A stretch of 64,000 nucleotides of DNA from Nocardioides piscis (GTDB lineage Bacteria > Actinomycetota > Actinomycetes > Propionibacteriales > Nocardioidaceae). The notes beneath the pieces were generated by a model. It was not told where the DNA came from, made no database searches, and was given only the letters and a program-made list of their open reading frames with translations. Both the position numbers and the translations under genes were made by a program. The stretch lies in the NCBI RefSeq assembly GCF_011300215.1, contig NZ_CP049866.1, positions 2,356,001-2,420,000 of the forward strand, given 5' to 3'. Of this stretch, positions 18,275-26,423 are shown in pieces (positions within the stretch are counted from its first letter, which is position 1; each line of letters starts with the position of its first letter).

Positions 18275-19142
18275 ACCAGTTCGTCAACCTCACCATCTAC
18301 GGCCTGTCCGAGGGCGCGATCCTCGCCCTGGCCGCACTCGGCTTCGTGCTGATCTACAAGTCCACTGCCGTGATCAACTTCGCCCAGGGCGAGTTCCTGC
18401 TGATCGGCGGCTACACCGTCTATGCCGCGTTCGTGGTGTTCAAGCTGCCGCTGGTCCTCGCGGTGCTCGTCGGACTGGTGTTCGCCGTGATCATGGGCCT
18501 GCTCATCGAGCGGTTCGTGCTGCGGCCCCTGGTGGGGGAGAGCGCGATCAGCGTCATCATGGTGACCATCGGACTGGCCGCCTTCCTGCGAGCCGTGGTG
18601 CAGATGATCTTCGGCACGCGTCCGGTGTCGCAGCCGGCGTTGCTGCCGCGCACCCCGGTCGAGATCCTCGGCACCACGATCCCGCTCAACAGGATCCTCG
18701 TGATCGTCATCGCCGGCATCGTTCTCACCGCGTTCACGCTCTTCTTCCGACGCAGCCGCCATGGCATCGCCATGAGGGCCGTGGCGGACGACCAGCAGGC
18801 AGCGCTCACCATGGGCATCTCGGTGCGGAAGATCTTCGCGATGGCCTGGGCCCTCGCAGCCGTGTCCGCGCTGGTGGCCGGCGTCCTGCTGGGCGACATC
18901 ACCTCGGTCAGTGGCAACCTCGTCTCGTTCGGTCTGCTGGTGTTCCCGGTGGTCATCTTGGGAGGACTCGACTCGGTCCCCGGCACGATCGTCGGGGCCT
19001 GGTGATCGGGCTGACGGCGCAGTACGTCAGTGGCTACTGGGATCCGGGACTGGCGCAGATCGTCCCGTACCTCCTGCTGATCGCGATCTTGATGGTCCGG
19101 CCCTACGGCATCTTCGGCGAAACCAGGATCGAGAGGGTCTAG
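18271..19142 (+). CDS. livH: Branched-chain-type ABC transporter permease (LivH-like), frameshifted near the C-terminus
   Basis: Membrane permease of about 290 residues with eight or so hydrophobic segments and family motifs ALAALGFVLIYKSTAVINFAQ (first half shown at the N-terminus) and GIAMRAVADDQ, typical of LivH. As written it stops at 19005, after GGLDSVPGTIVGAW. Adding one base to the GGGGCC run at 18994-18999 continues it as LVIGLTAQYVSGYWDP to a stop at 19142, four bases before livM. That tail is the expected last transmembrane segment of LivH. Confidence 0.88.
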
Positions 19143-19146
19143 GGCC

Positions 19147-20211
19147 ATGGCAGCGATCTCCACCGGCGTCTACTTCCGCACCTACCAGCGCGAGCTCGCG
19201 CTGCGGCACACGAAGGCGCAGTACGTCCGTCTCGCCCTGATCGCGGTGGCCGCGATCGCGGCGCCGTACCTCCTCGATCCCTATCAGCTGAGCATTCTCA
19301 ACACGGTGCTCATCGCCGTGGTGGGAGCGGTCGGACTCAACATCCTGGTCGGCTTCACCGGGCAGATCTCGTTGGGCCAGGGCGGCTTCCTCGCGGTCGG
19401 CGCGTTCACCTCCGGCCTGCTGACCATGCGCGCGGACCTTCCGGCTCCCCTCTCGATCGCCTGCGCGGTCGTGGTGACCGCAGCGGCAGGGGCCCTGTTC
19501 GGACTGCCCGCGCTGCGGCTCAAGGGGCTCTACCTCGCGATCGCGACCCTCGCGAGCCAGGAGATCATCGTCTTCATCGCCCGTCGGTGGTCGTTCCTGC
19601 GAGAGGAGAGCGGAGCGCCACTCGGCATCGAGCGCCTGCAGGTCGGCGGCTACGAGATCACCCGCGAGTTCTTCGAGTTCCAGTGGTACTGGATCCTCCT
19701 CGCCTGCGCGGTGGTGGCGGTCCTGGCTGCTCGCAACCTGTTCCGCACCGGGCTCGGACGCTCCTTCATGGCCGTGCGCGACCAAGACATCGCGGCCGCC
19801 GCCATCGGGGTCAACGTGACGCGCACCAAGGTGATCGCCTTCGCGGTCTCCTCCGGCTTCGTGGGACTCGCCGGCGCGCTGACGGCGCACTACTCCGAGA
19901 CGGTGACGTGGGAGTCCTTCACCTTCGAGATCTCCATCCTCTACCTGGCGATGATCATCGTCGGCGGCCTCGGCAGCGTCGCCGGCGCGGTCTACGGCGC
20001 CTTCTTCATCACCCTGCTCCCGGTCTTCCTCAACGAGTTCATCGGGGGAGTCGGAGAGCAGGTGCCGTGGCTGGTCAGCCGCCTGCCCGCGATCGAGAAC
20101 GCCGTCTTCGGCCTCGTCATCATCGCGTTCCTGCTCGTCGAACCACGTGGCCTCGACCGCATCTGGCAACGCATCAAGGACTACGTCCGCTTCTGGCCCT
20201 TCCGCTACTGA
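19147..20211 (+). CDS. livM: Branched-chain-type ABC transporter permease (LivM-like)
   Basis: 354-residue inner-membrane permease, the partner of LivH in a HAAT importer. Hydrophobic helices run from about residue 30 to 325. Family motifs are GLNILVGFTGQISLGQGGF, LRLKGLYLAIATLA and RTGLGRSFMAVRDQDIAAAA, followed by GLGSVAGAVYGA. The ATG at 19147 follows the restored livH stop by 4 bases. The cytoplasmic N-terminal 30 residues and the positively charged C-terminus fit the usual topology. Confidence 0.93.
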   Translation: MAAISTGVYFRTYQRELALRHTKAQYVRLALIAVAAIAAPYLLDPYQLSILNTVLIAVVGAVGLNILVGFTGQISLGQGGFLAVGAFTSGLLTMRADLPAPLSIACAVVVTAAAGALFGLPALRLKGLYLAIATLASQEIIVFIARRWSFLREESGAPLGIERLQVGGYEITREFFEFQWYWILLACAVVAVLAARNLFRTGLGRSFMAVRDQDIAAAAIGVNVTRTKVIAFAVSSGFVGLAGALTAHYSETVTWESFTFEISILYLAMIIVGGLGSVAGAVYGAFFITLLPVFLNEFIGGVGEQVPWLVSRLPAIENAVFGLVIIAFLLVEPRGLDRIWQRIKDYVRFWPFRY

Positions 20212-20275
20212 CCGGCACCACGACACCAGCAACACCCGACACAACTCAGCACCACCCGACACAAGGAGACACACC

Positions 20276-21463
20276 ATGCGCCACACACGCACCCTGCTCG
20301 TGGTCGCGGCCGCGACCACCCTCGGCCTCACCGCCTGCGCGCCGGGAGGTGGCGGCGACGACGCTGCCGACGAGGACGGGCCCATCAAGGTCGGCATCAT
20401 CGCCGACCTCACCGGCGCCACCGGCGACGTCGGCACGCCCTACGCGGCGGGCGAGGAGGCGTATGTCGACTGGCTCAACGACAACGGCGGCATCGACGGG
20501 CGCGAGATCGACGCCACGGTCACCGACTACGCCTACGACGTGCCCACCGCCGAGCGGGTCTACAAGGAATACGTCAACGACGGGGTCGTCGCCGTCATGG
20601 GGTGGGGGACGGGGGACTCCGAGGCGTTGAAGTCGCGGGTCTCCGCCGACGAGCTGCCGTTCATGTCCGCGTCGTACGCCGAGCCGCTGACCGACCCCGA
20701 GGAGGCGCCGTACAACTTCGTGGTCGCCCCGACCTATTCCGACCAGGCGCGCGTGGGGCTGAACTGGATCGCGGAGGACGGCAAGAGCAGCGAGGTGGCG
20801 CTCTTCCACAACGACAGCCCGTTCGGTCTCGCGCCGGTCGCCGACGCCCAGGAGTGGGCGGCGGACCTCGACCTGAACGTCGAGCCCTACCCGATGCCGG
20901 CCGGCTCGACCAACTACACCGGCCTGCTGTCCCAGGCGAAGAAGCAGGGCGCGAAGTACATCATGATCCAGAACGTCTCCTCCCCGGCGGCACTCGTCGC
21001 CAAGGACATCAAGGCGCAGGGCCTCGACATGCAGATCGTCTGCCTCAACTGGTGCGCTGACGAGCTGTTCATCGACACCGCAGGCGCCGAGGCCGCCGAG
21101 GGCCACGTCCTCGTCCAGCCGTTCGCCCCCGTCTCGGCCGAGCAGCCGGGCCACGAGGACGTGAACGCCTACCTCGAGGAGAACGGCTCCTCGCTCGAGA
21201 AGGAGGGCCTGCACTTCGCACAGGGCTGGTACACCATGCACGCGATGGCCGAGGGGATCCGGGCCGCGGTCGAGGAGGGTGACCTCTCTGGCGCCGGCAT
21301 CAAGGAAGCCCTCGAGACCATGGGCGCGATCGACACCGGCGGTGTCGTGGGTGCCGGTGAGATCGAGTTCTCCGCCGACTCCCACCGCGGCAGCACCGGC
21401 ACCGGCATCTACAAGGTCGAAGGCGGCGAGATGGCTCCCGTCGAGCTGGGCGTCACGCCGTGA
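20276..21463 (+). CDS. livK: Substrate-binding lipoprotein of the HAAT transporter (LivK-like)
   Basis: 395-residue type I periplasmic-binding-fold lipoprotein. The signal peptide ends in lipobox LTAC (Cys 21). Mature motifs GPIKVGIIADLTGATGDVG, then WLNDNGGIDGREI and NDSPFG are typical of leucine/amide-binding proteins. The ATG at 20276 follows the ribosome site AAGGAGA and begins the signal peptide; the frame is open further upstream but lies in livM and a Thr/His-rich stretch. The ligand is not predictable from sequence; the neighbouring CoA ligases suggest a carboxylate. Confidence 0.92.
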   Translation: MRHTRTLLVVAAATTLGLTACAPGGGGDDAADEDGPIKVGIIADLTGATGDVGTPYAAGEEAYVDWLNDNGGIDGREIDATVTDYAYDVPTAERVYKEYVNDGVVAVMGWGTGDSEALKSRVSADELPFMSASYAEPLTDPEEAPYNFVVAPTYSDQARVGLNWIAEDGKSSEVALFHNDSPFGLAPVADAQEWAADLDLNVEPYPMPAGSTNYTGLLSQAKKQGAKYIMIQNVSSPAALVAKDIKAQGLDMQIVCLNWCADELFIDTAGAEAAEGHVLVQPFAPVSAEQPGHEDVNAYLEENGSSLEKEGLHFAQGWYTMHAMAEGIRAAVEEGDLSGAGIKEALETMGAIDTGGVVGAGEIEFSADSHRGSTGTGIYKVEGGEMAPVELGVTP

Positions 21464-21524
21464 CACCGTCCACGACCACCACGGAGGCGGGCGAGCACAC
21501 CTCGCCCGCCCCGCGGGCGACCTG

Positions 21525-22304
21525 TTGACGATCAACAGCATCGAGGTGATCTACGACGAGGTCATCCTGGTGCTGCGCGGCCTGTCGATGGCCATCCCCG
21601 AGGGCAAGATCGTCGCACTCCTCGGCTCCAACGGCGCTGGCAAGTCCACCATGCTCAAGGCAGTGTCCGGGCTCCTGCCCAGCGAGCGTGGGGAGATCTC
21701 CGACGGCAAGATCCTGTTGGACGGCACGGACATCACGCGGATGGACGCCGCCGACAGGGTCCGCACAGGTCTCTCCCTGTGCATGGAGGGTCGCCACGTC
21801 TTCGAGCACCTGACTGTCCACGAGAACCTCGTGGCGGGTGGCTATTCACGCGGAGGGGCGTCGGCGGAGGACTTCGACAGGGTCTACACCTACTTCCCCA
21901 AGCTGGGCGACATGCGGGCGCGGGTCGCGGGCTACCTCTCGGGTGGCGAGCAGCAGATGCTGGCCATCGGGCGGGCCCTGATGTCACGACCCAGGCTGCT
22001 GATGCTCGACGAGCCGTCTCTCGGCCTGGCCCCGCTGCTGGTGCAGGAGATCTTCGGCTACATCCGGGCCCTCAACGAGGAGACCGGGCTGACGGTGCTG
22101 GTGGTCGAGCAGAACGCCCGCCGCGCCCTGGAGGTGGCCCACCACGGCTACATCCTCGAGCAGGGCCGGATCGTGCTCGAGGGGACCGCTGCGGAGCTCA
22201 ACGAGAACCCCGACGTCAAGGAGTTCTATCTCGGCCTCGGTGACGAGGGCCGCAAGAACTATCGCCAGGTCAAGCACTACAAGCGTCGCAAGCGCTGGCT
22301 CTAG
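21525..22304 (+). CDS. livF: Branched-chain-type ABC transporter ATP-binding protein (LivF-like), N-terminus uncertain
   Basis: 259-residue ATPase from a TTG at 21525. Walker A is GSNGAGKST, the EGRHVFEHLTVHENL segment is LivF-type, and signature SGGEQQMLAIGRALM is followed by LLMLDEPSLGLAP. No ribosome site precedes the TTG. A GTG at 21460 overlaps the livK stop (GTGA) and begins a Thr/Pro-rich leader that joins this frame if one C is added to the run at 21509-21512. The true gene may therefore be 21460-22304, with a 22-residue extension like those of related LivF proteins. The C-terminus has a basic tail, YKRRKRWL. Confidence 0.88.
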   Translation: MTINSIEVIYDEVILVLRGLSMAIPEGKIVALLGSNGAGKSTMLKAVSGLLPSERGEISDGKILLDGTDITRMDAADRVRTGLSLCMEGRHVFEHLTVHENLVAGGYSRGGASAEDFDRVYTYFPKLGDMRARVAGYLSGGEQQMLAIGRALMSRPRLLMLDEPSLGLAPLLVQEIFGYIRALNEETGLTVLVVEQNARRALEVAHHGYILEQGRIVLEGTAAELNENPDVKEFYLGLGDEGRKNYRQVKHYKRRKRWL

Positions 22305-22312
22305 GGGGAACG

Positions 22313-23524
22313 ATGACTGTCACCGAGATCGTCCGCAGCTACTACGCAGCGCGCGGTGCTGAGGCTGCGGCCGCAATCGGACAGGTGGCCGACCGCGTGC
22401 CCTCGATCCGCGAGCGACTCGAGGCAGCCGAGGTGAGCCTCGAGGCGATCACCGCGGCCGACCTCGACGCCGTGCGCGTCCTGACCAAGGACGAGCTCCC
22501 GGCGCTGCAGCAGGCGCGCCCGCCGTTCGGCGGTCTGGTGGCCGAGGGCAGCCCCATCGCTCGGGTCTTCGCCTCACCGGGACCGATATACGAGGTCCAG
22601 CTGGAGGGTGAGGACCCCTGGCAGTGGTCCGCGGCCCTGGCGGCCTGCGGTGTCGGAGTGGACGACGTGGTCCTCAACTGCTTCGGCTACCACCTCTCGC
22701 CGGCGGGGATGATGTTCGACCTCGCCTGCCGCGCCGTCGGGGCCACGGTGATCCCGGCCGGAGTCGGCTCGGTCGAGGTCCAGGCACGGGTCGTTGCCGA
22801 CGTCGGCGTCACGGCCTACATCGGACTGCCGAGCTATCTCTCCGCACTGCTCGAGGCCTACGAGCAACTGGGACTTCCCGCTGAGAGGTGGCTCGTGGAC
22901 AAGGCGCTGGTCACCGCGGAGCCGCTGCCCGACGCCTTGCGAGCACACCTCAGCACGCGGGTCCCCACGGTGCTCATGGCCTACGGCACCGCGGAGGCGG
23001 GGCTGATCGGGCATGAGGTCGAGCCGGGTCGGGGCCTGGCCGTGCCCGAACACGTCTTCGTCCAGGTGTGCGAGCCGGGCACAGGTGTGCCGGTGCTCGA
23101 TGACTCGCCGGGCGAGGTCGTGGTCACGATGGCCGACGAAGGCACCCCGCTGCTGCGCTTCGGCACCGGCGACGTGTCGCGCTGGCAGGTCGTCGACGGC
23201 CAGCCGCGGCTGGCGGGCGTGCTCGGCCGGGTCGGGGCGGCGATCAAGGTGCGGGGCATGTTCGTCCATCCGCACCAGGCTGCCGACGTCCTGCGGGACC
23301 TGGGTGACGTGGGACTGCGGTCCGGGCGCTACGTCGTCGTGCGGGTGGGAGACAAGGATGTCCTGAGGCTTCAGATGGTGCCGGAGGCGGGCGCGGACGT
23401 GACGGCCCTCAGTGCCGCGGCCGGCGAGCGCACCCGCGCATCGCTTCGCGTGCGGGCCGAGATCGAGGTGGTGGACACCCTCGTCGAGGGGGACGCCCTG
23501 GTCGACGCCCGCGGCTCGATGTAG
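22313..23524 (+). CDS. Phenylacetate-CoA ligase-like (PaaK-type) protein
   Basis: 403-residue member of the PaaK branch of adenylate-forming enzymes, which activate aryl acids such as phenylacetate. Family landmarks are LNCFGYHLSPAGMMFDLACR, AYGTAEAGLIGHE (adenylation motif region), LLRFGTGDVSRW and VRGMFVHPHQ. The glycine-rich ATP loop of classical PaaK is replaced by FASPGPIYEVQ, so catalysis should not be taken for granted. It ends the liv operon, 8 bases after livF. Together with the FadD-like enzyme this gives the operon two candidate CoA ligases. Confidence 0.83.
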   Translation: MTVTEIVRSYYAARGAEAAAAIGQVADRVPSIRERLEAAEVSLEAITAADLDAVRVLTKDELPALQQARPPFGGLVAEGSPIARVFASPGPIYEVQLEGEDPWQWSAALAACGVGVDDVVLNCFGYHLSPAGMMFDLACRAVGATVIPAGVGSVEVQARVVADVGVTAYIGLPSYLSALLEAYEQLGLPAERWLVDKALVTAEPLPDALRAHLSTRVPTVLMAYGTAEAGLIGHEVEPGRGLAVPEHVFVQVCEPGTGVPVLDDSPGEVVVTMADEGTPLLRFGTGDVSRWQVVDGQPRLAGVLGRVGAAIKVRGMFVHPHQAADVLRDLGDVGLRSGRYVVVRVGDKDVLRLQMVPEAGADVTALSAAAGERTRASLRVRAEIEVVDTLVEGDALVDARGSM

Positions 23525-23556
23525 CCGTTCGGCTCCCCCCGGGCGGCACCGATCCC

Positions 23557-23562
23557 TAGGCT
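23557..23562 (+). promoter_or_regulatory. -10 element of a leaderless promoter (copper monooxygenase-like gene)
   Basis: TAGGCT, then 6 bases (GTGTCC), then ATG 23569. The 6-base spacing argues for ATG 23569 rather than the GTG at 23563 as start. Confidence 0.6.
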
Positions 23563-23568
23563 GTGTCC

Positions 23569-24846
23569 ATGAGTGCATCTGCGCGCCCTGGGGAGGGCCC
23601 CTCGACAACACGCCGTCGACGAGGGCTGGGGGGCTCGGCACTGCTGGTGGCCGTTGCACTGGTCCTCGCAGGGTGCGCGGGAGGCACGACGGAGGTCGCG
23701 GACCCTGCCGCGGCCACGCAGACCCAGTCCGACGAGGCCAAGCCCGAGCCGACCGCCGAGCCCGTCGCCGCCTCGGGGACGAAGTCGGCCCACGAGGACA
23801 GCCACGCGAACGCCAAGCCGGCCAAGCAGGTCCCGCTGCGCCCCGGCGAGCGTCGCGCGACCTTGAAGATGCCGGCCGACTACACGGCTGCGGCGCCATA
23901 CGGCAAGGGCACCGACGACTACCGCTGCTTCCTGCTCGACCCCAGGCTCGACGAGCCCGCCTGGCTCACCGGCACGCACGTCCTGCCCGGCAACCCCGCC
24001 GTGGTGCACCACGTGATCCTGTTCCAGGTGGCTCCGGAGCAGGTCAAGGCTGCCAAGGCCAAGGACAGGAGCGAGGACGGCGAGGGGTGGACCTGCTTCG
24101 GTGGGACCGGCCTCGACCAGTTCCAGAACGTCGACGACGCCTCCTGGATCGGCGCGTGGGCACCCGGCGGCAAGGAGTCGGTGACCAAGCCCGGCTATGG
24201 CGTGCGGCTGGAGAAGGGCGCCCGTGTCGTCATGCAGGTGCACTACAACCTGCTGGCCGGCGCTGAGCCCGACGTCTCGGCCGCCCAGCTGCGGCTCGCT
24301 CCGGGCGATGCCCCGCTCCAGAGCCTCCACACGATGCTCCTGCCCGCACCCGTCGAGCTGCCCTGTCGGGCGAAGCATGCCGACGGCCCGCTGTGCGACC
24401 GCGCCGTCGCGCTGGCCGACGTCAAGGAGCGGTTCGGCGCAGAGGGCAACACCGCCGACGTCCTCTACTTCCTCTGCGGGGGCAAGCCCAGGGCCGGCGA
24501 GCGGCAGTCGTGCACGCGCACGGTCCACCAGCCCATGACCATCCACGGCGTCGCGGCCCACATGCACCTCCTCGGGCGCGAGATCAAGATCGAGGTCAAC
24601 CCCGGCACCCCCCGGGCGCGCACGATCCTCGACATCGCGGTGTGGGACTTCGACGACCAGGGTGGTCGCCCGATCGACCCCGTCCGGGTCGAGGCGACGG
24701 ACACGGTCAAGGTCAGCTGTCGCCACGTGCAGTGGCTGCGCGACGAGCTCCCCGCCTTCGAGGGGCAGCCCGACCGCTACGTCGTGTGGGGCGAGGGAAC
24801 CACGGACGAGATGTGCCTGGGGATGCTGCAGGTCACCCGGCCCTGA
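23569..24846 (+). CDS. Copper type II ascorbate-dependent monooxygenase-like lipoprotein
   Basis: 425-residue secreted lipoprotein with lipobox LAGC (Cys 36) and a Thr/Glu/Lys-rich spacer to about residue 90. The remainder matches the peptidylglycine/dopamine monooxygenase fold. It has YRCFLLDP, the CuA ligand pair in VVHHVILF plus MQVHYNL, the CuB pair in AAHMHLLG, and a downstream DEMCLGM that could supply the methionine ligand. Ligand assignment is by motif order and is inferred. Substrate is unknown. It is transcribed from its own leaderless promoter 44 bases after the liv operon. Confidence 0.8.
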   Translation: MSASARPGEGPSTTRRRRGLGGSALLVAVALVLAGCAGGTTEVADPAAATQTQSDEAKPEPTAEPVAASGTKSAHEDSHANAKPAKQVPLRPGERRATLKMPADYTAAAPYGKGTDDYRCFLLDPRLDEPAWLTGTHVLPGNPAVVHHVILFQVAPEQVKAAKAKDRSEDGEGWTCFGGTGLDQFQNVDDASWIGAWAPGGKESVTKPGYGVRLEKGARVVMQVHYNLLAGAEPDVSAAQLRLAPGDAPLQSLHTMLLPAPVELPCRAKHADGPLCDRAVALADVKERFGAEGNTADVLYFLCGGKPRAGERQSCTRTVHQPMTIHGVAAHMHLLGREIKIEVNPGTPRARTILDIAVWDFDDQGGRPIDPVRVEATDTVKVSCRHVQWLRDELPAFEGQPDRYVVWGEGTTDEMCLGMLQVTRP

Positions 24847-24889
24847 CGCAGGACGGCTTTCTCGTTGGGCGGGCCAGCCCCGACGTCGG

Positions 24890-24895
24890 TAGCAT
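24890..24895 (+). promoter_or_regulatory. -10 element upstream of phoH
   Basis: TAGCAT about 50 bases before the phoH start, giving a short leader that contains a purine-rich stretch, GAAGGGAAGG. Confidence 0.45.
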
Positions 24896-24945
24896 GGAGA
24901 CACGCTGCACGACCGAGAAGGGAAGGCCGCCCGCCCAGGGCACCC

Positions 24946-25959
24946 ATGACTGACACGACACCCGCACCCACCCACACCGTCGTGGTGCCCAACAGCATCG
25001 ACATGGTCAACGTGCTCGGGCCCGGCGACGCCCACCTGGGACTGATCGAGCGGGCCTTCGACGCCACCGTGCACGTGCGGGGCAACCGCATCACCCTGAC
25101 GGGGGAGCCGGCCGAGATCGCGTTGGCCGAGCGCCTCCTCGACGAGATCGTCACCCTGATCCGCACCGGGCAGGGGGTCAGCACCGAGACGGTCGAGCGG
25201 ATCATCTCGATGATGAAGGCGGAGTCGACGGAGCGACCCGCCGACGTGCTCTCGCTCAACATCCTGTCCAACCGGGGACGCACCATCCGGCCCAAGACGC
25301 TCAACCAGAAGCGCTACGTCGACTCGATCGACAAGCACACGATCACCTTCGGCATCGGTCCCGCGGGCACCGGCAAGACCTATCTCGCGATGGCCAAGGC
25401 CGTGCAGGCCCTCCAGGCGAAGACGGTCAACCGGATCATCCTGAGCCGCCCGGCGGTGGAGGCGGGGGAGCGACTGGGATTCCTGCCGGGCACCCTCACG
25501 GAGAAGATCGACCCCTATCTCCGCCCCCTCTACGACGCCCTGCACGACATGATCGACCCCGAGACGATTCCCAAGCTGATGGCAGCCGGGACGATCGAGG
25601 TCGCGCCGCTGGCGTTCCTGCGCGGGCGCTCGCTCAACGACTCCTTCATCATCCTCGACGAGGCGCAGAACACCACGCCGGAGCAGATGAAGATGTTCCT
25701 CACCCGCCTCGGCTTCGGCTCCAAGATCGTGGTCACCGGTGACGTCACCCAGGTCGACCTGCCGAGCGGGACCAAGTCGGGGCTGCGCGTCGTCGAGGAG
25801 ATCCTCGACGGCATCGAGGACGTCTCCTTCAACCGGCTGACCTCGCACGACGTCGTCCGGCACCGGCTGGTCGGACAGATCGTGGCGGCCTACGACGAGC
25901 ACGAGGCCCTGGCCGAGTCTCGCAGCGACGCGAGCCGTCCGCGGGGGACCCGCTCGTGA
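24946..25959 (+). CDS. phoH: PhoH family ATPase (PhoH-like/YbeZ)
   Basis: 337-residue PhoH-type P-loop ATPase. An N-terminal KH-like region (LGLIERAFDATVHVRGNRIT) precedes Walker A GPAGTGKT (about residues 140-147). RPAVEAGERLGFLPG and Walker B FIILDEAQN follow, then VTGDVTQVDLP. It is thought to act in ribosome/RNA metabolism together with YbeY, which follows directly with a GTGA overlap. ATG 24946 begins the conserved region; the frame is open upstream to 24865 but that part is not conserved-looking. Confidence 0.95.
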   Translation: MTDTTPAPTHTVVVPNSIDMVNVLGPGDAHLGLIERAFDATVHVRGNRITLTGEPAEIALAERLLDEIVTLIRTGQGVSTETVERIISMMKAESTERPADVLSLNILSNRGRTIRPKTLNQKRYVDSIDKHTITFGIGPAGTGKTYLAMAKAVQALQAKTVNRIILSRPAVEAGERLGFLPGTLTEKIDPYLRPLYDALHDMIDPETIPKLMAAGTIEVAPLAFLRGRSLNDSFIILDEAQNTTPEQMKMFLTRLGFGSKIVVTGDVTQVDLPSGTKSGLRVVEEILDGIEDVSFNRLTSHDVVRHRLVGQIVAAYDEHEALAESRSDASRPRGTRS

Positions 25960-26423
25960 CGATCGAGATCCTCAACGAGTCGGGCACCGACATCGACGTA
26001 CGCCGACTCTCCTCCCTGTCCCGCTTCGTGATGGACCGGATGCGGGTCCACCCGCAGGCCGAGCTGTGCATCAAGGCCGTCGACGAGGACACGATCGCCG
26101 AGCTCAACGGCAAGTGGATGGAGAAGGAGGGCCCGACCGACGTGCTGGCCTTCCCGATGGACGAGCTGCGTCCCGGCAAGGTCACCGAGGAGCCGCAGGA
26201 AGGCGTGCTCGGCGACCTCGTGCTGTGCCCTGCGGTGGCTGCGCGCCAGGCGCTCGAGGCCGGGCATCCCACCGGAGCCGAGATCGAGCTCCTGACCGTG
26301 CACGGGATCCTGCACCTCCTCGGCTACGACCACGCCGAGCCGGAGGAGCACGCCGAGATGTTCGGCCTCCAGGCGCAGCTGCTGGAGGACTGGCGGATGA
26401 CTTCCGCTGATCCGACGCAGTGA
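25956..26423 (+). CDS. ybeY: Endoribonuclease YbeY (rRNA maturation factor)
   Basis: 155-residue zinc-dependent endoribonuclease needed for 16S rRNA 3'-end maturation and ribosome quality control. The zinc motif HGILHLLGYDH (H-x3-H-x5-H) is intact near residue 115, and GPTDVLAFPM is the conserved N-terminal half motif. The GTG start overlaps the phoH stop, and the next gene's GTG overlaps its own stop, so phoH-ybeY-CNNM-deaminase-like form one tightly packed operon. Confidence 0.96.
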   Translation: MTIEILNESGTDIDVRRLSSLSRFVMDRMRVHPQAELCIKAVDEDTIAELNGKWMEKEGPTDVLAFPMDELRPGKVTEEPQEGVLGDLVLCPAVAARQALEAGHPTGAEIELLTVHGILHLLGYDHAEPEEHAEMFGLQAQLLEDWRMTSADPTQ

